Assembly: GCA_021732975.1 (NCBI GenBank)
Contig: JAKFWC010000022.1
Span: 81,255 to 145,254 of the forward strand
Direction: 5' to 3'
DNA length: 64,000 nt
From: Planctomycetaceae bacterium
Lineage (GTDB): Bacteria; Planctomycetota; Planctomycetia; Planctomycetales; Planctomycetaceae
The translations under genes were made by a program, and so were the position numbers. The notes below the pieces were generated by a model, which was not told where the DNA came from, did no database searches, and saw only the letters and a program-made list of their open reading frames with translations. Positions 1 to 8,795 of this stretch are shown here, in pieces (position 1 is the first letter of the stretch; every line of letters begins with the position of its first letter).

Positions 1-63
1 GAGTGGCCCCTCAAAGTGCTCGACCGCCGCCCGCTGACTCGGCGTTAAATCATCCCCACCCAC
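1..63 (-). CDS. UvrD/PcrA/Rep-type DNA helicase, N-terminal fragment
   Basis: Read on the minus strand, a GTG at 61-63 opens a frame that stays open to the window edge (21 codons). The peptide contains LTPSQRAAVEHFEGPL, the Q-motif region that opens UvrD/PcrA superfamily 1 helicases just before Walker A. An AAAGGAG ribosome site at 74-80 lies 10 bases upstream and fixes the start. Members unwind DNA 3'-5' in repair or plasmid and replication restart. The ATP-binding and translocation motifs lie outside the window, so the subfamily (UvrD, PcrA, Rep, AddA-like) cannot be told apart. Confidence 0.75.
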   Translation of the reverse strand, partial: MGGDDLTPSQRAAVEHFEGPL

Positions 64-179
64 AATCCGCGAACTCCTTTTCGCCCTACATCCATCGACC
101 GCGGCATACCGGTTCCGGGAAGCGAGCTGATTAATCATACCATGTTGACGGGATGGACGCTGAGAAGTGGTTCGATCCC

Positions 180-244
180 AGCCCGGAGCGCAAGCGACGG
201 CTGTCTTTCCCACATCCGGCCGGCCGTCGCTTGCGCTCCGGGCT
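180..244. repeat. Family A inverted-repeat element, copy 1
   Basis: Two perfect 22-base arms, 180-201 and 223-244, are reverse complements separated by 21 bases. The arm core reads CCCGGAGCGCAAGCGACGG. Related arms recur at 4649-4740, 10411-10501, 47480-47564 and as a single arm at 6561-6582. This copy lies in the divergent space between the helicase start (63) and the amidase start (346), unlike the other copies, most of which follow stop codons. Confidence 0.85.
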
Positions 245-345
245 GAGACGGAGGCATCATCGAGAGTTCGTGCCGACCGTTGACAACGCCCGCTGACACC
301 GGCACGCTGCATCTTCTTATTCTTGACAATGGTGAGCGTACCGCA

Positions 346-1494
346 ATGTCGACCGTTCCCGCCGAGACTGTTCCTCCTGCATCTGTGAAGCCGCCCCGTT
401 GGAAACGCCGTCTCGCTTGGGCGGCGGGATCAATTCTGCTCATGCTGGGAGTGGCCGCCTACTCGCTCAAGGATTACGTCCGCACTCTGCAATCGCTGCG
501 AAAGGTGCCGGGGGCGAATGCGTATGTGATGGATTACTACGTCGATTATCACATCGACGAAATCCGCACGCGCGGCATCGACATCGACAACATTCAGGAC
601 AGCCTGATCGAGACGTTGTTTCCCGACTTCGTAGCGCCGATGGCGAAAGGAATCAAACGGCGATATCTCCCCGACGACATTACCACCGAACCCGTGACGC
701 ATCATTGTTCGACGGTCGCGCTGCGATCCAACAACGGCGAGGTGTTCTTCGGCCGCAATTTCGACTGGCATCACGACGCCTGTCTCATCTTGCGCGTCCA
801 CGACCGTCAAGGTGTGGCATCGCTCAGTGTGCTCGATCTGAAATACCTCAATCTCGACCGGACCGATCTGGATCAGACCAGCTTGTTCGAGCGCGTGCCG
901 CTGCTCTTTGCCCCGTACTATCTGATGGACGGCATGAACCGGTATGGCGTCGCGGTCGCGGATATGTCGGTGGAAGCGCAGCCGCCAAATGAACCGGGCA
1001 AGCCGACGATCATTCTGTCGACGCTGATGCGGTTGATGCTCGATCGCGCGAAGACCGCCGACGAAGCCGTCGCGATGGTGAACGAGTTCAACATCCATTT
1101 CGTCGACACGCGCGAACACCTCATGATCGCCGACGCCACTGGACAGTTTCGAGTGATCGAATTCATCAATGGCAAGACCGTGGTCACGAAGCCCGCTCAC
1201 TCCTGGCAGATCAGCACGAATCATCTGCTGGCGGATCAATCCGAAGCGGACAACGACCAGCAATGTTCGCGGTATCGCACGGGTTCGGACCTGGCCGAAA
1301 GCTTGGGCGACGCGGTGACAATCGATGACGCCGTACGGGTCACAAAGAGCATGTCAGTGGAAGGGTTCACCATGTGGTCGAGCATCTTCAACCTGACGAC
1401 GGGTGAAGCGAGTATTCGCTACAAGGGACATGATGTGGAGTATCGGGACCAACTCAAGATGATCGGTACCACCGCGACATCCGCCAAGCCATGA
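346..1494 (+). CDS. Ntn-type linear amide C-N hydrolase (choloylglycine hydrolase / acyltransferase family)
   Basis: 382 residues. A membrane anchor or signal-anchor follows basic residues (WKRRLAWAAGSILLMLGVAAYSL, about 20-42). The likely nucleophile is Cys121 in HHCSTVALRSN, followed by the family signature FGRNFDWH, as in choloylglycine hydrolase, NAAA and isopenicillin N acyltransferase relatives (peptidase C45/C59-like). These enzymes expose an N-terminal Cys by self-cleavage and cut linear amide bonds; the substrate here is unknown. I chose ATG 346 because GGTGAG lies 9 bases upstream; an in-frame TTG at 280 would add 22 poor residues. The stop overlaps the next gene's ATG (ATGA at 1491-1494), so the two are probably co-translated. 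Confidence 0.75.
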   Translation: MSTVPAETVPPASVKPPRWKRRLAWAAGSILLMLGVAAYSLKDYVRTLQSLRKVPGANAYVMDYYVDYHIDEIRTRGIDIDNIQDSLIETLFPDFVAPMAKGIKRRYLPDDITTEPVTHHCSTVALRSNNGEVFFGRNFDWHHDACLILRVHDRQGVASLSVLDLKYLNLDRTDLDQTSLFERVPLLFAPYYLMDGMNRYGVAVADMSVEAQPPNEPGKPTIILSTLMRLMLDRAKTADEAVAMVNEFNIHFVDTREHLMIADATGQFRVIEFINGKTVVTKPAHSWQISTNHLLADQSEADNDQQCSRYRTGSDLAESLGDAVTIDDAVRVTKSMSVEGFTMWSSIFNLTTGEASIRYKGHDVEYRDQLKMIGTTATSAKP

Positions 1495-2447
1495 GTACCA
1501 CAGTTGTGCGCCCGAAGAAACTAGCCGCGTTGGGCTGGCGATGGTGGGCTGCGCTATTCGGCGTCGGGGCGCTAATGACCGCGGCGGGGCGCTGGTGGTG
1601 GGTGTTTGACCTGTCGGCCCATTTCGTGCCATATCAGGCGCTGGGATTACTGGTTTGCTCTGTAGGATTGTGGTGGCGACGTGACTGGTTGCCAGCCGTG
1701 CTGAGCACGTTGTGTCTCACGGGTTGCCTGATGTGGATCGTACCTTATTACTGGCCACGGTCGGTTCCCTCGGAAGGAAATCGCGTCTCGTTGCGGGTCT
1801 GTAATGTCTTCTGCCACAACATGGAACCGGACCGTGTCATCGCTTTGCTGCGAGAATCGCCCACCGATGTTGTCGTCCTGCTGGAAGTCACATCCGAGTG
1901 GGCACAACGTTTTCAGGTGCTACGTGATGTTTATCCGCACATGCAGTTTCAGCCCGAGGCGGCCAGTTTCGGCATCGGCATCCTGTCACAAAAACCGTGG
2001 GCCAACCTCACTCACCGCAGCTTCGGTCGCCAGCAGCTACCCAGCTTAATTGTCGACTTTGAAATAGATGGCGAGCGCACATGGCAATTGATCGCCACGC
2101 ATCCATTGCCGCCGATTTCGTCGTTCAAGGCAGCGTCGCGAGATGAACAATTACAACGAGTGGCGACTTATTGTGCCGAACATGACGGCCCAATCGTTGT
2201 CGCGGGTGATTTGAACGCTTCGCCTTGGTCACATGCCTTTCGCAGCTTGTGCCACAATGGTGGCCTACGCGACAGCAGCTTGGGGCACGGCCTCAATCCG
2301 ACATGGCCGACGTACGGTCCGTTCACGGTGATTCCGATCGATCACATTCTGCCGAGTCGGGACATCGGTGTTGCCCGGCGACATGTCGAACGGGCTGTCG
2401 GTTCGGATCACCGGCCAGTGCGGGCGGAGTTGGTGTTCACTCCATAA
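1491..2447 (+). CDS. Membrane-anchored endonuclease/exonuclease/phosphatase family protein
   Basis: 318 residues. About three hydrophobic helices occupy residues 10-90. A C-terminal EEP fold (DNase I / sphingomyelinase-like) follows: an N-containing first strand (RVCNVFCHN), VVVLLEV with the catalytic Glu, VAGDLNASPW with the metal and catalytic Asp-Asn, IDHILPS, and terminal GSDHRPV with the Asp-His pair. Members hydrolyse phosphodiesters in DNA, RNA, lipids or phosphoinositides; the membrane anchor and the coupled amidase suggest a lipid or envelope substrate, which is inference. Translation starts inside the previous stop codon. Confidence 0.8.
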   Translation: MSTTVVRPKKLAALGWRWWAALFGVGALMTAAGRWWWVFDLSAHFVPYQALGLLVCSVGLWWRRDWLPAVLSTLCLTGCLMWIVPYYWPRSVPSEGNRVSLRVCNVFCHNMEPDRVIALLRESPTDVVVLLEVTSEWAQRFQVLRDVYPHMQFQPEAASFGIGILSQKPWANLTHRSFGRQQLPSLIVDFEIDGERTWQLIATHPLPPISSFKAASRDEQLQRVATYCAEHDGPIVVAGDLNASPWSHAFRSLCHNGGLRDSSLGHGLNPTWPTYGPFTVIPIDHILPSRDIGVARRHVERAVGSDHRPVRAELVFTP

Positions 2448-2467
2448 CAGTAACACCGCTGCAAAAA

Positions 2468-2495
2468 GACCCACGGATCAGAATCCGTGGGCTTC
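2468..2495 (-). terminator. Rho-independent terminator of the ABC exporter gene
   Basis: Nine-base arms CCCACGGAT (2470-2478) and ATCCGTGGG (2483-2491) close loop CAGA. On the minus strand the hairpin is followed by TCTTTTT, so it terminates the exporter that ends at 2498. It also lies 22 bases after the convergent gene's stop at 2447. Its loop and flanks are identical to those of the hairpin at 57897-57924. Confidence 0.85.
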
Positions 2496-2497
2496 TA

Positions 2498-4573
2498 TCA
2501 CGCGGCGCGGCGGGCTTGTTGGGCGGCGGCGAGTGTGGCGTAGGGGGGGCAGGTTCGCAACAGGTCCGCGTGCGATCCCACGGCGAGCACTTGTCCCTGA
2601 TCCATCACCACCACTTTCGTCACCAATGCCTGCAATGCGGCCGGCATCGCATGGGTGATGATGAACGTGGTGCGACCGCGAACAAACGGAGCGAGAGCTT
2701 CGTAAATCAGTCGTTCACTTTGGGCATCAATTGCCGAAGTGGCTTCATCGAGCACGAGGATCGCCGGATCGCGGAGCATCGCGCGGGCCAAGGCCACCCG
2801 CTGCCGTTGTCCGCCGGAAAGGCGTTGGCCTTTCTCGCCGACGGGCGTATCCAACCCTTGGGGCCATGCTGCGACGAAGTCCATCACGTGGGCACGGCGG
2901 GCCACGTCTTCAATTTGTGATCGTGTGGCATGCGGACTGCCGAACGCGATATTTTGGGCGAGCGTTTGATCGAACAGCAACGACTCCTGCGGCACCCAGC
3001 CGAGTTGGCTCCGCAGCGATGAAAGCGACATCGCGCGGACATCGACACCGTCGATGCGCAACGTCCCCTGTTGGGGATCGAAGAAGCGGGGGAGCATGCC
3101 GACGAGGGTCGATTTGCCGCAACCGTTACCGCCGACCATCGCGACGACATCACCGAACTCGATCCGCAGCGAAACGTCGTGGAGGGCGGGATCGCGCACG
3201 GATGTATCATCCGCCGCATGATAGGCAAAGGTGACGCGGTCGAATTCGATCGCCTGATGATGCCGTTCGGCCGTCACCGGTTCGGCACTTGAGTTCAGCA
3301 GCGGCTTGCGGTCCATCCAGGCAAGAACACGATCGCATGCCGCAAACGATTTCTTCAGCTTGGAAAAAACGCTCGACAATTTGCGGGCGGGATCGAGCAC
3401 GCTGGCCAGCAACGTGTAAAGCATCGCCAGTTCCGCAATGTCCATCGGCGCCGCGGTCAGCTGCACGCCCCAGATGCTCGTCTTCTGCCGCAGCACGAGA
3501 TACGCCCCCGGCAGAATCGCCAGACAGGCCGCGGTGACACCGAGCATTTCCACCGTCGGGTTGACCAGCGCATCGATGCGATTGATCTGCATCGCTTTGC
3601 GGAAATAGTCGCGGCTTTCGGCATTGAGCTGCCGCCGATGCCAGCGAGCATTGCCGTAAGCGGCGACAACCCGCAACGAACCGAGCGTTTCCTGAATCAC
3701 GGCATACAACCGGGCGACGGTTTCCATCTGTCGGCGACTGGCTCGCTTCAAACGCTTGCCAAAGTGCGAAAAGACGAGTGCGCCGAGTGGTGCGCAGATC
3801 AATGACAACAACGTCAGCCGCCAGTTGATCGCAAACGCGGACGCCAGACATGCCCCGGCTTTAAGCGGTTCCAGTGCGATCTTCCCGCCAAGGAGTGTGA
3901 GTCCCTGCGCGATGCCGGTGAGATCGTTGGTAAACCGCGACATCAGTGCGGGGGTGCCCTCGACACCGAGCGTCTGGGCATCCAGTTCGAGCGTGGTCCG
4001 GAACATCTTCGTGCGCAGCGACCGCATCGACCGTTGCACAACCATGCCGATCCAGATTTCCTGCAAATAGACGGCGAATCCGTGCAGCGATGATACGATC
4101 AGCAACGAAACGAACAGCAACGCGAGCGTCTGAAAGCGATCTTCGGGCAGCAGCGGAATCAGGTAGTGCTGGAGTTGGCGGTTCCACCATTCATCGCGCG
4201 CGGCCTGGCTGAGGTGCGACCGCGCCTTGGCACGTTCCTGCAGACGCTGTAGATAGATCTCACTGTCGCGATCTTCTCGCGCGTCCATCGCCGCGAGATC
4301 GACATCAATTGTGACGAGCTGCGCCGTGAGCTGGTCTGACTTTTTCTGAACATCCTCGATTCGCCCGGCGACGTATTCCCCAATGCTCTGCTGCTGCATC
4401 AAGACTTTGGTAATGGGGAACGTGAGCAAGAGCGCACCAGCCCACAACCCGGACGCAGCCACCGCCGCGATCAAAGCCACCACCAACTGACGACGATGCG
4501 GCCGCACGAATGGCCAGAATTTTAACAAACGATCCAACCCGGCACTTCCTTGTGACGAATTCCCTCGGGACAC
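2498..4573 (-). CDS. ABC exporter, fused permease and ATPase (MsbA-like)
   Basis: 691 residues: six-helix exporter domain then ATPase. Walker A GGNGCGKST (about 477-485), Q-loop VPQES, signature LSGGQRQRV (about 580) running into LARAMLRDPAILVLDEATSAID (Walker B), and H-loop TH are all intact. It should form a homodimer in the inner membrane exporting lipids, drugs or other hydrophobic compounds. Between TM1 and TM2 lies a loop of roughly 85 residues rich in Glu/Gln/Arg (about 62-148) that looks like a coiled coil and is longer than in MsbA. The start is GTG at 4573 with no clear ribosome site; no in-frame ATG lies near it. Confidence 0.88.
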   Translation of the reverse strand: MSRGNSSQGSAGLDRLLKFWPFVRPHRRQLVVALIAAVAASGLWAGALLLTFPITKVLMQQQSIGEYVAGRIEDVQKKSDQLTAQLVTIDVDLAAMDAREDRDSEIYLQRLQERAKARSHLSQAARDEWWNRQLQHYLIPLLPEDRFQTLALLFVSLLIVSSLHGFAVYLQEIWIGMVVQRSMRSLRTKMFRTTLELDAQTLGVEGTPALMSRFTNDLTGIAQGLTLLGGKIALEPLKAGACLASAFAINWRLTLLSLICAPLGALVFSHFGKRLKRASRRQMETVARLYAVIQETLGSLRVVAAYGNARWHRRQLNAESRDYFRKAMQINRIDALVNPTVEMLGVTAACLAILPGAYLVLRQKTSIWGVQLTAAPMDIAELAMLYTLLASVLDPARKLSSVFSKLKKSFAACDRVLAWMDRKPLLNSSAEPVTAERHHQAIEFDRVTFAYHAADDTSVRDPALHDVSLRIEFGDVVAMVGGNGCGKSTLVGMLPRFFDPQQGTLRIDGVDVRAMSLSSLRSQLGWVPQESLLFDQTLAQNIAFGSPHATRSQIEDVARRAHVMDFVAAWPQGLDTPVGEKGQRLSGGQRQRVALARAMLRDPAILVLDEATSAIDAQSERLIYEALAPFVRGRTTFIITHAMPAALQALVTKVVVMDQGQVLAVGSHADLLRTCPPYATLAAAQQARRAA

Positions 4574-4648
4574 CGGGAATTAGACCGAACCGAACCAGTT
4601 GGGTCCAGAGGAGTTGCGGAACCGGACCGCAGGGCTTCCTGGTGTTTA

Positions 4649-4740
4649 CGAGCCGGAAGCGGGAGCGACGGATATTCACAGGGCGGGTTTCGCCATGAAT
4701 TCAAAATCGGGAGAGGTCCGTCGCTCCCGCTTCCGGCTCG
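4649..4740. repeat. Family A inverted-repeat element, copy 2
   Basis: Perfect 24-base arms, 4649-4672 and 4717-4740 (core CCGGAAGCGGGAGCGACGG), separated by 44 bases. It ends 24 bases from the stop of the secreted protein gene (4764, minus), so the long hairpin may act as that gene's 3' end. Confidence 0.9.
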
Positions 4741-4763
4741 TTGCGCCGTGGTGAGAAAGTCGT

Positions 4764-5777
4764 CTAACGACTTCCGTCGACCTTCAGCGATGCCGCCCGA
4801 ATCGGTGTGGCCGCCGATTCTTCACTGGCAACAGAACGCCGCAGTGGTGCGAGGATTTCATCGACCGGCACCGGCTGCATGATCTCCATCGCCCGCTTTT
4901 CGGCCTGCGTCTGGGCGAGTTGCGCAACTCGCAGGAAGTCGGTCTTGTCAACTTCCTCGACATCCATTCGCCGGGCAATGGACTGCACCCATTCCGGATG
5001 CCGGATCATCGCCTGCGACATCAGATGCACATACAGCGACAACTGCTTGAAATTGCGATCGGCGATCGAGTAACTCAGCGGCGAAATCACTCGGGCCACG
5101 GTCTCCACGGTTTGTGACGGGAACTCGACGAACACATCGCCGAAGTGCTCAACCCGGGGGTGACCGAGGTTGTCCTTATAGAACCGCGACTGCAGCCGCA
5201 TGATCGAACGGGCAATAATCGGTTTCGTCAGCAACGGGCTTTTGAAAGCTCCGTCACAGTAGATCAGCGTTTCCGTCGGAGTCGACTTCCAGACTTCGAC
5301 GTGGCCGATCGAACCGTCACCGGCATCAGCGAAGTAGGCGTTGGGTCCGGTGCCACGCAGGGCGAGCCGTGAGATTTCCATCGCCCGCCAGGTGCTGACA
5401 GCGGTCACCGGATGCTTCAGCAGAAACTCGTACACGCCGGGATCGGTATCAAAGCCCAGCGTCGGCAAGCGGCGATACAAGCCCAGCCCGCGAATGACCG
5501 ACTGGGCTTTCGCCCGCGCATCGGGGGTCAACTCGGCGAGGGGTAATTCCTCGATGGCCGCCTTCCGCGTCACCACCGCCGAGGTGCCCGGGCGGACGTT
5601 CTGCAACGGGCGATAGTGGATCTCGTCGATGTCTTCCGCCGCGGCTCGCGATGTCGGCAGCAGACTGGAAGTCTTCCGCCCATCGTTCGCCCAACCGATG
5701 GTTGGCGCGATCAAGAGGAGCCAATACGCTCCCTGTCGCAGCCACGCAAGACGTGGCGCGTCCCCCCTGATGACCAT
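4764..5777 (-). CDS. Secreted hypothetical protein, unrecognised family
   Basis: 337 residues with an N-terminal signal peptide (hydrophobic GAYWLLLIAPTIGWA, cleavage near residue 31). The mature part has no domain I recognise, no repeats and no membrane helices. It is rich in Arg and Ser, with conserved-looking stretches such as VEVWKSTPTETLIYCDGAF and VISPLSYSIADRNF. It is monocistronic, followed by repeat A copy 2. Probably an exported planctomycete protein of unknown role. Confidence 0.7.
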   Translation of the reverse strand: MVIRGDAPRLAWLRQGAYWLLLIAPTIGWANDGRKTSSLLPTSRAAAEDIDEIHYRPLQNVRPGTSAVVTRKAAIEELPLAELTPDARAKAQSVIRGLGLYRRLPTLGFDTDPGVYEFLLKHPVTAVSTWRAMEISRLALRGTGPNAYFADAGDGSIGHVEVWKSTPTETLIYCDGAFKSPLLTKPIIARSIMRLQSRFYKDNLGHPRVEHFGDVFVEFPSQTVETVARVISPLSYSIADRNFKQLSLYVHLMSQAMIRHPEWVQSIARRMDVEEVDKTDFLRVAQLAQTQAEKRAMEIMQPVPVDEILAPLRRSVASEESAATPIRAASLKVDGSR

Positions 5778-6039
5778 CCCGGTCCCTTCCCCCTCAGCCC
5801 GCGTAATGCCGGTCCCGCGGTCAGCGGTTCCGTCCTCGGCGATCTGATCGGACTCGTGTGTGTCTGCGGTTGCGCAAGCCGACCGCGGTTCGTCGTGATG
5901 AGAACCCAGGCGGCGACCCCCCGGTCGTCCCCAACGGTCAAGTTTGCGATACAGGAACCATCGTCACAGTCGCTACAATCGGACCATGTCAAACCGCCCC
6001 GGTCTTGCGGGGGAGCCGAAGCCAGCGGAGTCCGGTGGA

Positions 6040-6549
6040 ATGAACGACCCAGCTTTCGCAGCCGCCCTAGACCTTGCGACCGGACTTCGGGAAAAAGCCC
6101 TCAAGATCGTCTTTGCGGAGAGTTGCACGGCGGGACTGGCCTCGGCGACTTTAGCCCGAATTCCGGGGATTTCCGACCACCATTGCGGCTCGGCAGTGGT
6201 CTACCGGCTCGATACCAAGCACCATTGGATTGATGTCCCGGAAGCGTGGCTGATCAATCCCGGTCCAGTGAGTCGGGAAGTGGCCGAGGCGATGGCAACC
6301 GGTGTCCTGCAGAAAACGCCGGAAGCCGACATCGCGGCGGCGATCACTGGCCACCTCGGACCGAACGCACCCGCTGGCATGGATGGCCTTATCTGGATGG
6401 CGGTTGCCGTGCGAAAAACGGCCGCGGTCACCACACGATCCGTCGTATTGTCGACGGAAGCCAAGCATACGATGACGCTGCGGGAATCGCGTCAACACGA
6501 GGCTACGACAGCGCTGTTGCATTTCGCTGCGGAAAACGTTTCCAAGTAA
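6040..6549 (+). CDS. CinA C-terminal / PncC-like nicotinamide-nucleotide amidohydrolase, divergent
   Basis: 169 residues. The stand-alone CinA C-terminal fold deamidates NMN to nicotinate mononucleotide in pyridine nucleotide recycling. Evidence is the family opening AESCTAGLASATLARIPG (about 28-45), then AVVYRLDTKHHWIDVP in the place of the usual Y-N-K segment, AAAITGHLGPNAP replacing the usual TGxAGP, and a closing Arg/His-rich helix. ATG 6040 is chosen because GGAG lies at 6027-6030 and it matches the family's N-terminus; an ATG at 5986 would add 18 residues. Divergent motifs leave activity uncertain. Confidence 0.75.
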   Translation: MNDPAFAAALDLATGLREKALKIVFAESCTAGLASATLARIPGISDHHCGSAVVYRLDTKHHWIDVPEAWLINPGPVSREVAEAMATGVLQKTPEADIAAAITGHLGPNAPAGMDGLIWMAVAVRKTAAVTTRSVVLSTEAKHTMTLRESRQHEATTALLHFAAENVSK

Positions 6550-6560
6550 ACGTCCGTCCC

Positions 6561-6582
6561 AGTCCGGAGCGCGAGCGACGGA
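6561..6582. repeat. Family A single arm
   Basis: One arm resembling family A (AGTCCGGAGCGCGAGCGACG plus GA) starts 12 bases after the PncC-like stop codon. No matching inverted arm follows; only a 6-base echo, gatgcc (6581-6586) and ggcatc (6605-6610). It looks like a singlet or decayed copy. Confidence 0.6.
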
Positions 6583-6683
6583 TGCCAATCCAACGGAAAA
6601 GTCGGGCATCCAGAGAATGTCGGGCTTCGGCAATGCGAACGAAGATCATGACGACAGCCGGCGCTGGCGCTTCGGGCTCGTCA

Positions 6684-7229
6684 TCATTCTGTTTCAAGCC
6701 ACACCGCATCGCGTTTCGATTCGGAACGAAACGAAGTTGGGAGCCATGCGCGTTCAAAAAGTCGTTCCGCGGAACCGGCTTCCGGAGAGTTCGGTTTCGG
6801 GGGCGCTTCGAGTGTCGGCTCGGGCTTTGGCGGCGCGTCGAGCGGATCGGCGGGAATCTCGGGCGTCTTCATGACCTCCGGTGGAGGGACCGGCTTCGAC
6901 GGAGAAAGAATCCCTTGTAGCGGCACGGCTTGCGACGGATACACATACGGATGATTGGGCGGATAGTGCTGGCAATTGGCGTAGCCATACCAGATGCCCT
7001 GCTGGCAGCGGCACGGGCAGACTTTGCGATTGAACGACGACGAACACCAATCCGGGCGACCAGCGCGAGAAACATCCCACGGCGGGTGATACCAGCGGTC
7101 CCAGTAGATATCGATGTCTGAGACGCAGTCGATGGTGTCGTGATACTTTTCCATCGCGGGCATGCAACGGCAACCGGCTATCATTCCCAGCCAGCATGTC
7201 AGACCGACGAGTATCGCGGCGCGGACCAT
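6684..7229 (-). CDS. Cys- and Pro-rich lipoprotein, hypothetical
   Basis: 181 residues. The lipobox GMIAGC places the lipidated Cys at about residue 20, so the protein is an envelope lipoprotein. The mature half is rich in Cys, Trp and Tyr (IYWDRWYHPPWD, CSSSFNRKVCPCRCQQG), then a Pro/Glu-rich low-complexity linker (about 108-150, PPKPEPTLEAPPKP). I recognise no catalytic domain. The Cys-rich part could be disulphide-bonded or bind metal. It stands alone, oriented like MetX but 137 bases away from it. Confidence 0.65.
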   Translation of the reverse strand: MVRAAILVGLTCWLGMIAGCRCMPAMEKYHDTIDCVSDIDIYWDRWYHPPWDVSRAGRPDWCSSSFNRKVCPCRCQQGIWYGYANCQHYPPNHPYVYPSQAVPLQGILSPSKPVPPPEVMKTPEIPADPLDAPPKPEPTLEAPPKPNSPEAGSAERLFERAWLPTSFRSESKRDAVWLETE

Positions 7230-7365
7230 AACCCATCCCCCTGAGCGCCCGGAATCAGCACCGGTCGTTTCCAGAGGTTATCGGCGGTTCGAGTTTGACG
7301 ACTTCAACGATCTTGCGAAGGCTGTTGATTCTGGCGAGGACGCAAAGACTGCGGGGGATATGCGG

Positions 7366-8577
7366 CTATGCTGTCCGTACGGCTTGCCGGTAGGTCTCGG
7401 CCAGAAAAGGGACGATCAACTCCTTGAGCTGTTCGACTTCAATCAAAAAGGAATCGTGCCCAAAGACACTTTCCAATTCGAGGTACGTGACGTGCCGACG
7501 AGCTTTCAGCATCGCCGTCACGATCTCGCGGCTTTGGGAGGCCGGGAACAACCAGTCGGTGTTATAGGAAGTCACGAGAAACCGGGCATCGGTCTTACTG
7601 AGCGCGTCCTGCAACGATCCATACTGGGCGGCGAGGTCGATGTAATCCATCGCCCGAGTGAGATACAGATAGCTGTTGGCATCAAACCGCTCGACGAATC
7701 GCTTCCCCTGATAGTGCAGATAACTTTCGATCTGAAACTCGGTCTCGCGCTGGAGTTCGTACGCCAGATGATCACTGTGCTGTAACCGGCGACCGAATTT
7801 GCGCTCGATGGACAGTTCCGACAGATACGTGATGTGGGCCAACATCCGCGCGAGGGCCAAGCCATAACGCGGTCCCGCTTCACCATGCTTGTGCAAGCCG
7901 TCGGCGCTGTAGTAATCGCCGTTGTGAAAATGTGGATCGGCATAAATCGCGCGGCGACCGACCGCATTGAACGCGATCCCTTGTGCCGACAGATTCGCCG
8001 CTGCCGCGAGACAGATCCCCGCGCGCAACGTGTCCGGATACCGTGCCGCCCACTTCAGCACCTGCATACCGCCGAGACTGCCGCCGATCACGGCCAGCAG
8101 TTTCTCGATGCCGAAGGACCGGGCTAACTCCAAATGGACCGCAACCATGTCGCCCACGGTGATGAACGGAAACGCCAGACCGAACGGTCGTCCCGTCTCA
8201 GGGTTGATCGAACTCGGTCCCGTTGTGCCCTGACAGCCGCCGAGCACGTTCGCGCAGATGATAAAGTACTTGTTGGTATCGAGCGCGCGACCGGGACCGA
8301 TCAAACCGTCCCACCACCCCACTTTCTTGTCATCCGCACTATGTTTACCAGCGACGTGCGCATCCCCAGTGAGTGCGTGGCACACAAAGATTGCATTGTC
8401 CTTTGCGGCGACAAGGGTGCCGTAGGTTTCATACGCCACGGTCACGGGACCGATGCGTTCGCCGCTTTCCAGTTCCAGCGGCTGCTGCGCATGAAACAAT
8501 TCGACCGACTGCGTCTGCACGAGGCCGACGCCTTCGTCTTCCGGTTTGAGATTGGCGGATTGAAACTCAGAGGCCAT
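7366..8577 (-). CDS. metX: Homoserine O-acetyltransferase
   Basis: 403 residues, full length for the family. It acetylates homoserine with acetyl-CoA, the first committed step of methionine synthesis by direct sulphydrylation. The alpha/beta-hydrolase triad is visible: Ser167 in GGSLGGMQ, Asp341 in NTDWLFP and His374 in FGHDSF. HALTGDAHVAG and the GTTGPSS segment are also typical. MetX and serine O-acetyl/succinyltransferase homologues are hard to separate by eye; the length and motifs favour MetX. No metY or metW neighbour is present. Confidence 0.92.
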   Translation of the reverse strand: MASEFQSANLKPEDEGVGLVQTQSVELFHAQQPLELESGERIGPVTVAYETYGTLVAAKDNAIFVCHALTGDAHVAGKHSADDKKVGWWDGLIGPGRALDTNKYFIICANVLGGCQGTTGPSSINPETGRPFGLAFPFITVGDMVAVHLELARSFGIEKLLAVIGGSLGGMQVLKWAARYPDTLRAGICLAAAANLSAQGIAFNAVGRRAIYADPHFHNGDYYSADGLHKHGEAGPRYGLALARMLAHITYLSELSIERKFGRRLQHSDHLAYELQRETEFQIESYLHYQGKRFVERFDANSYLYLTRAMDYIDLAAQYGSLQDALSKTDARFLVTSYNTDWLFPASQSREIVTAMLKARRHVTYLELESVFGHDSFLIEVEQLKELIVPFLAETYRQAVRTA

Positions 8578-8795
8578 GAAGGGCTGATCTTTGCGGGCTG
8601 GTCGAGCAACGTTTCAAGACCAGCGATTCTATCGGAACCGTCGCGCCGGTGCAGCCATGCCAATGGAGACATCGCTGCCAAAAGCGACGGCGAGGCGTTG
8701 CTTGCATCCCGCGCGGGCTCGGTGGATACTGCCCCACGCATCGATTTTCTCCCATTGGTGGGCGGTCTCCATTTCTCTGAAGAAGGAACATCGTG

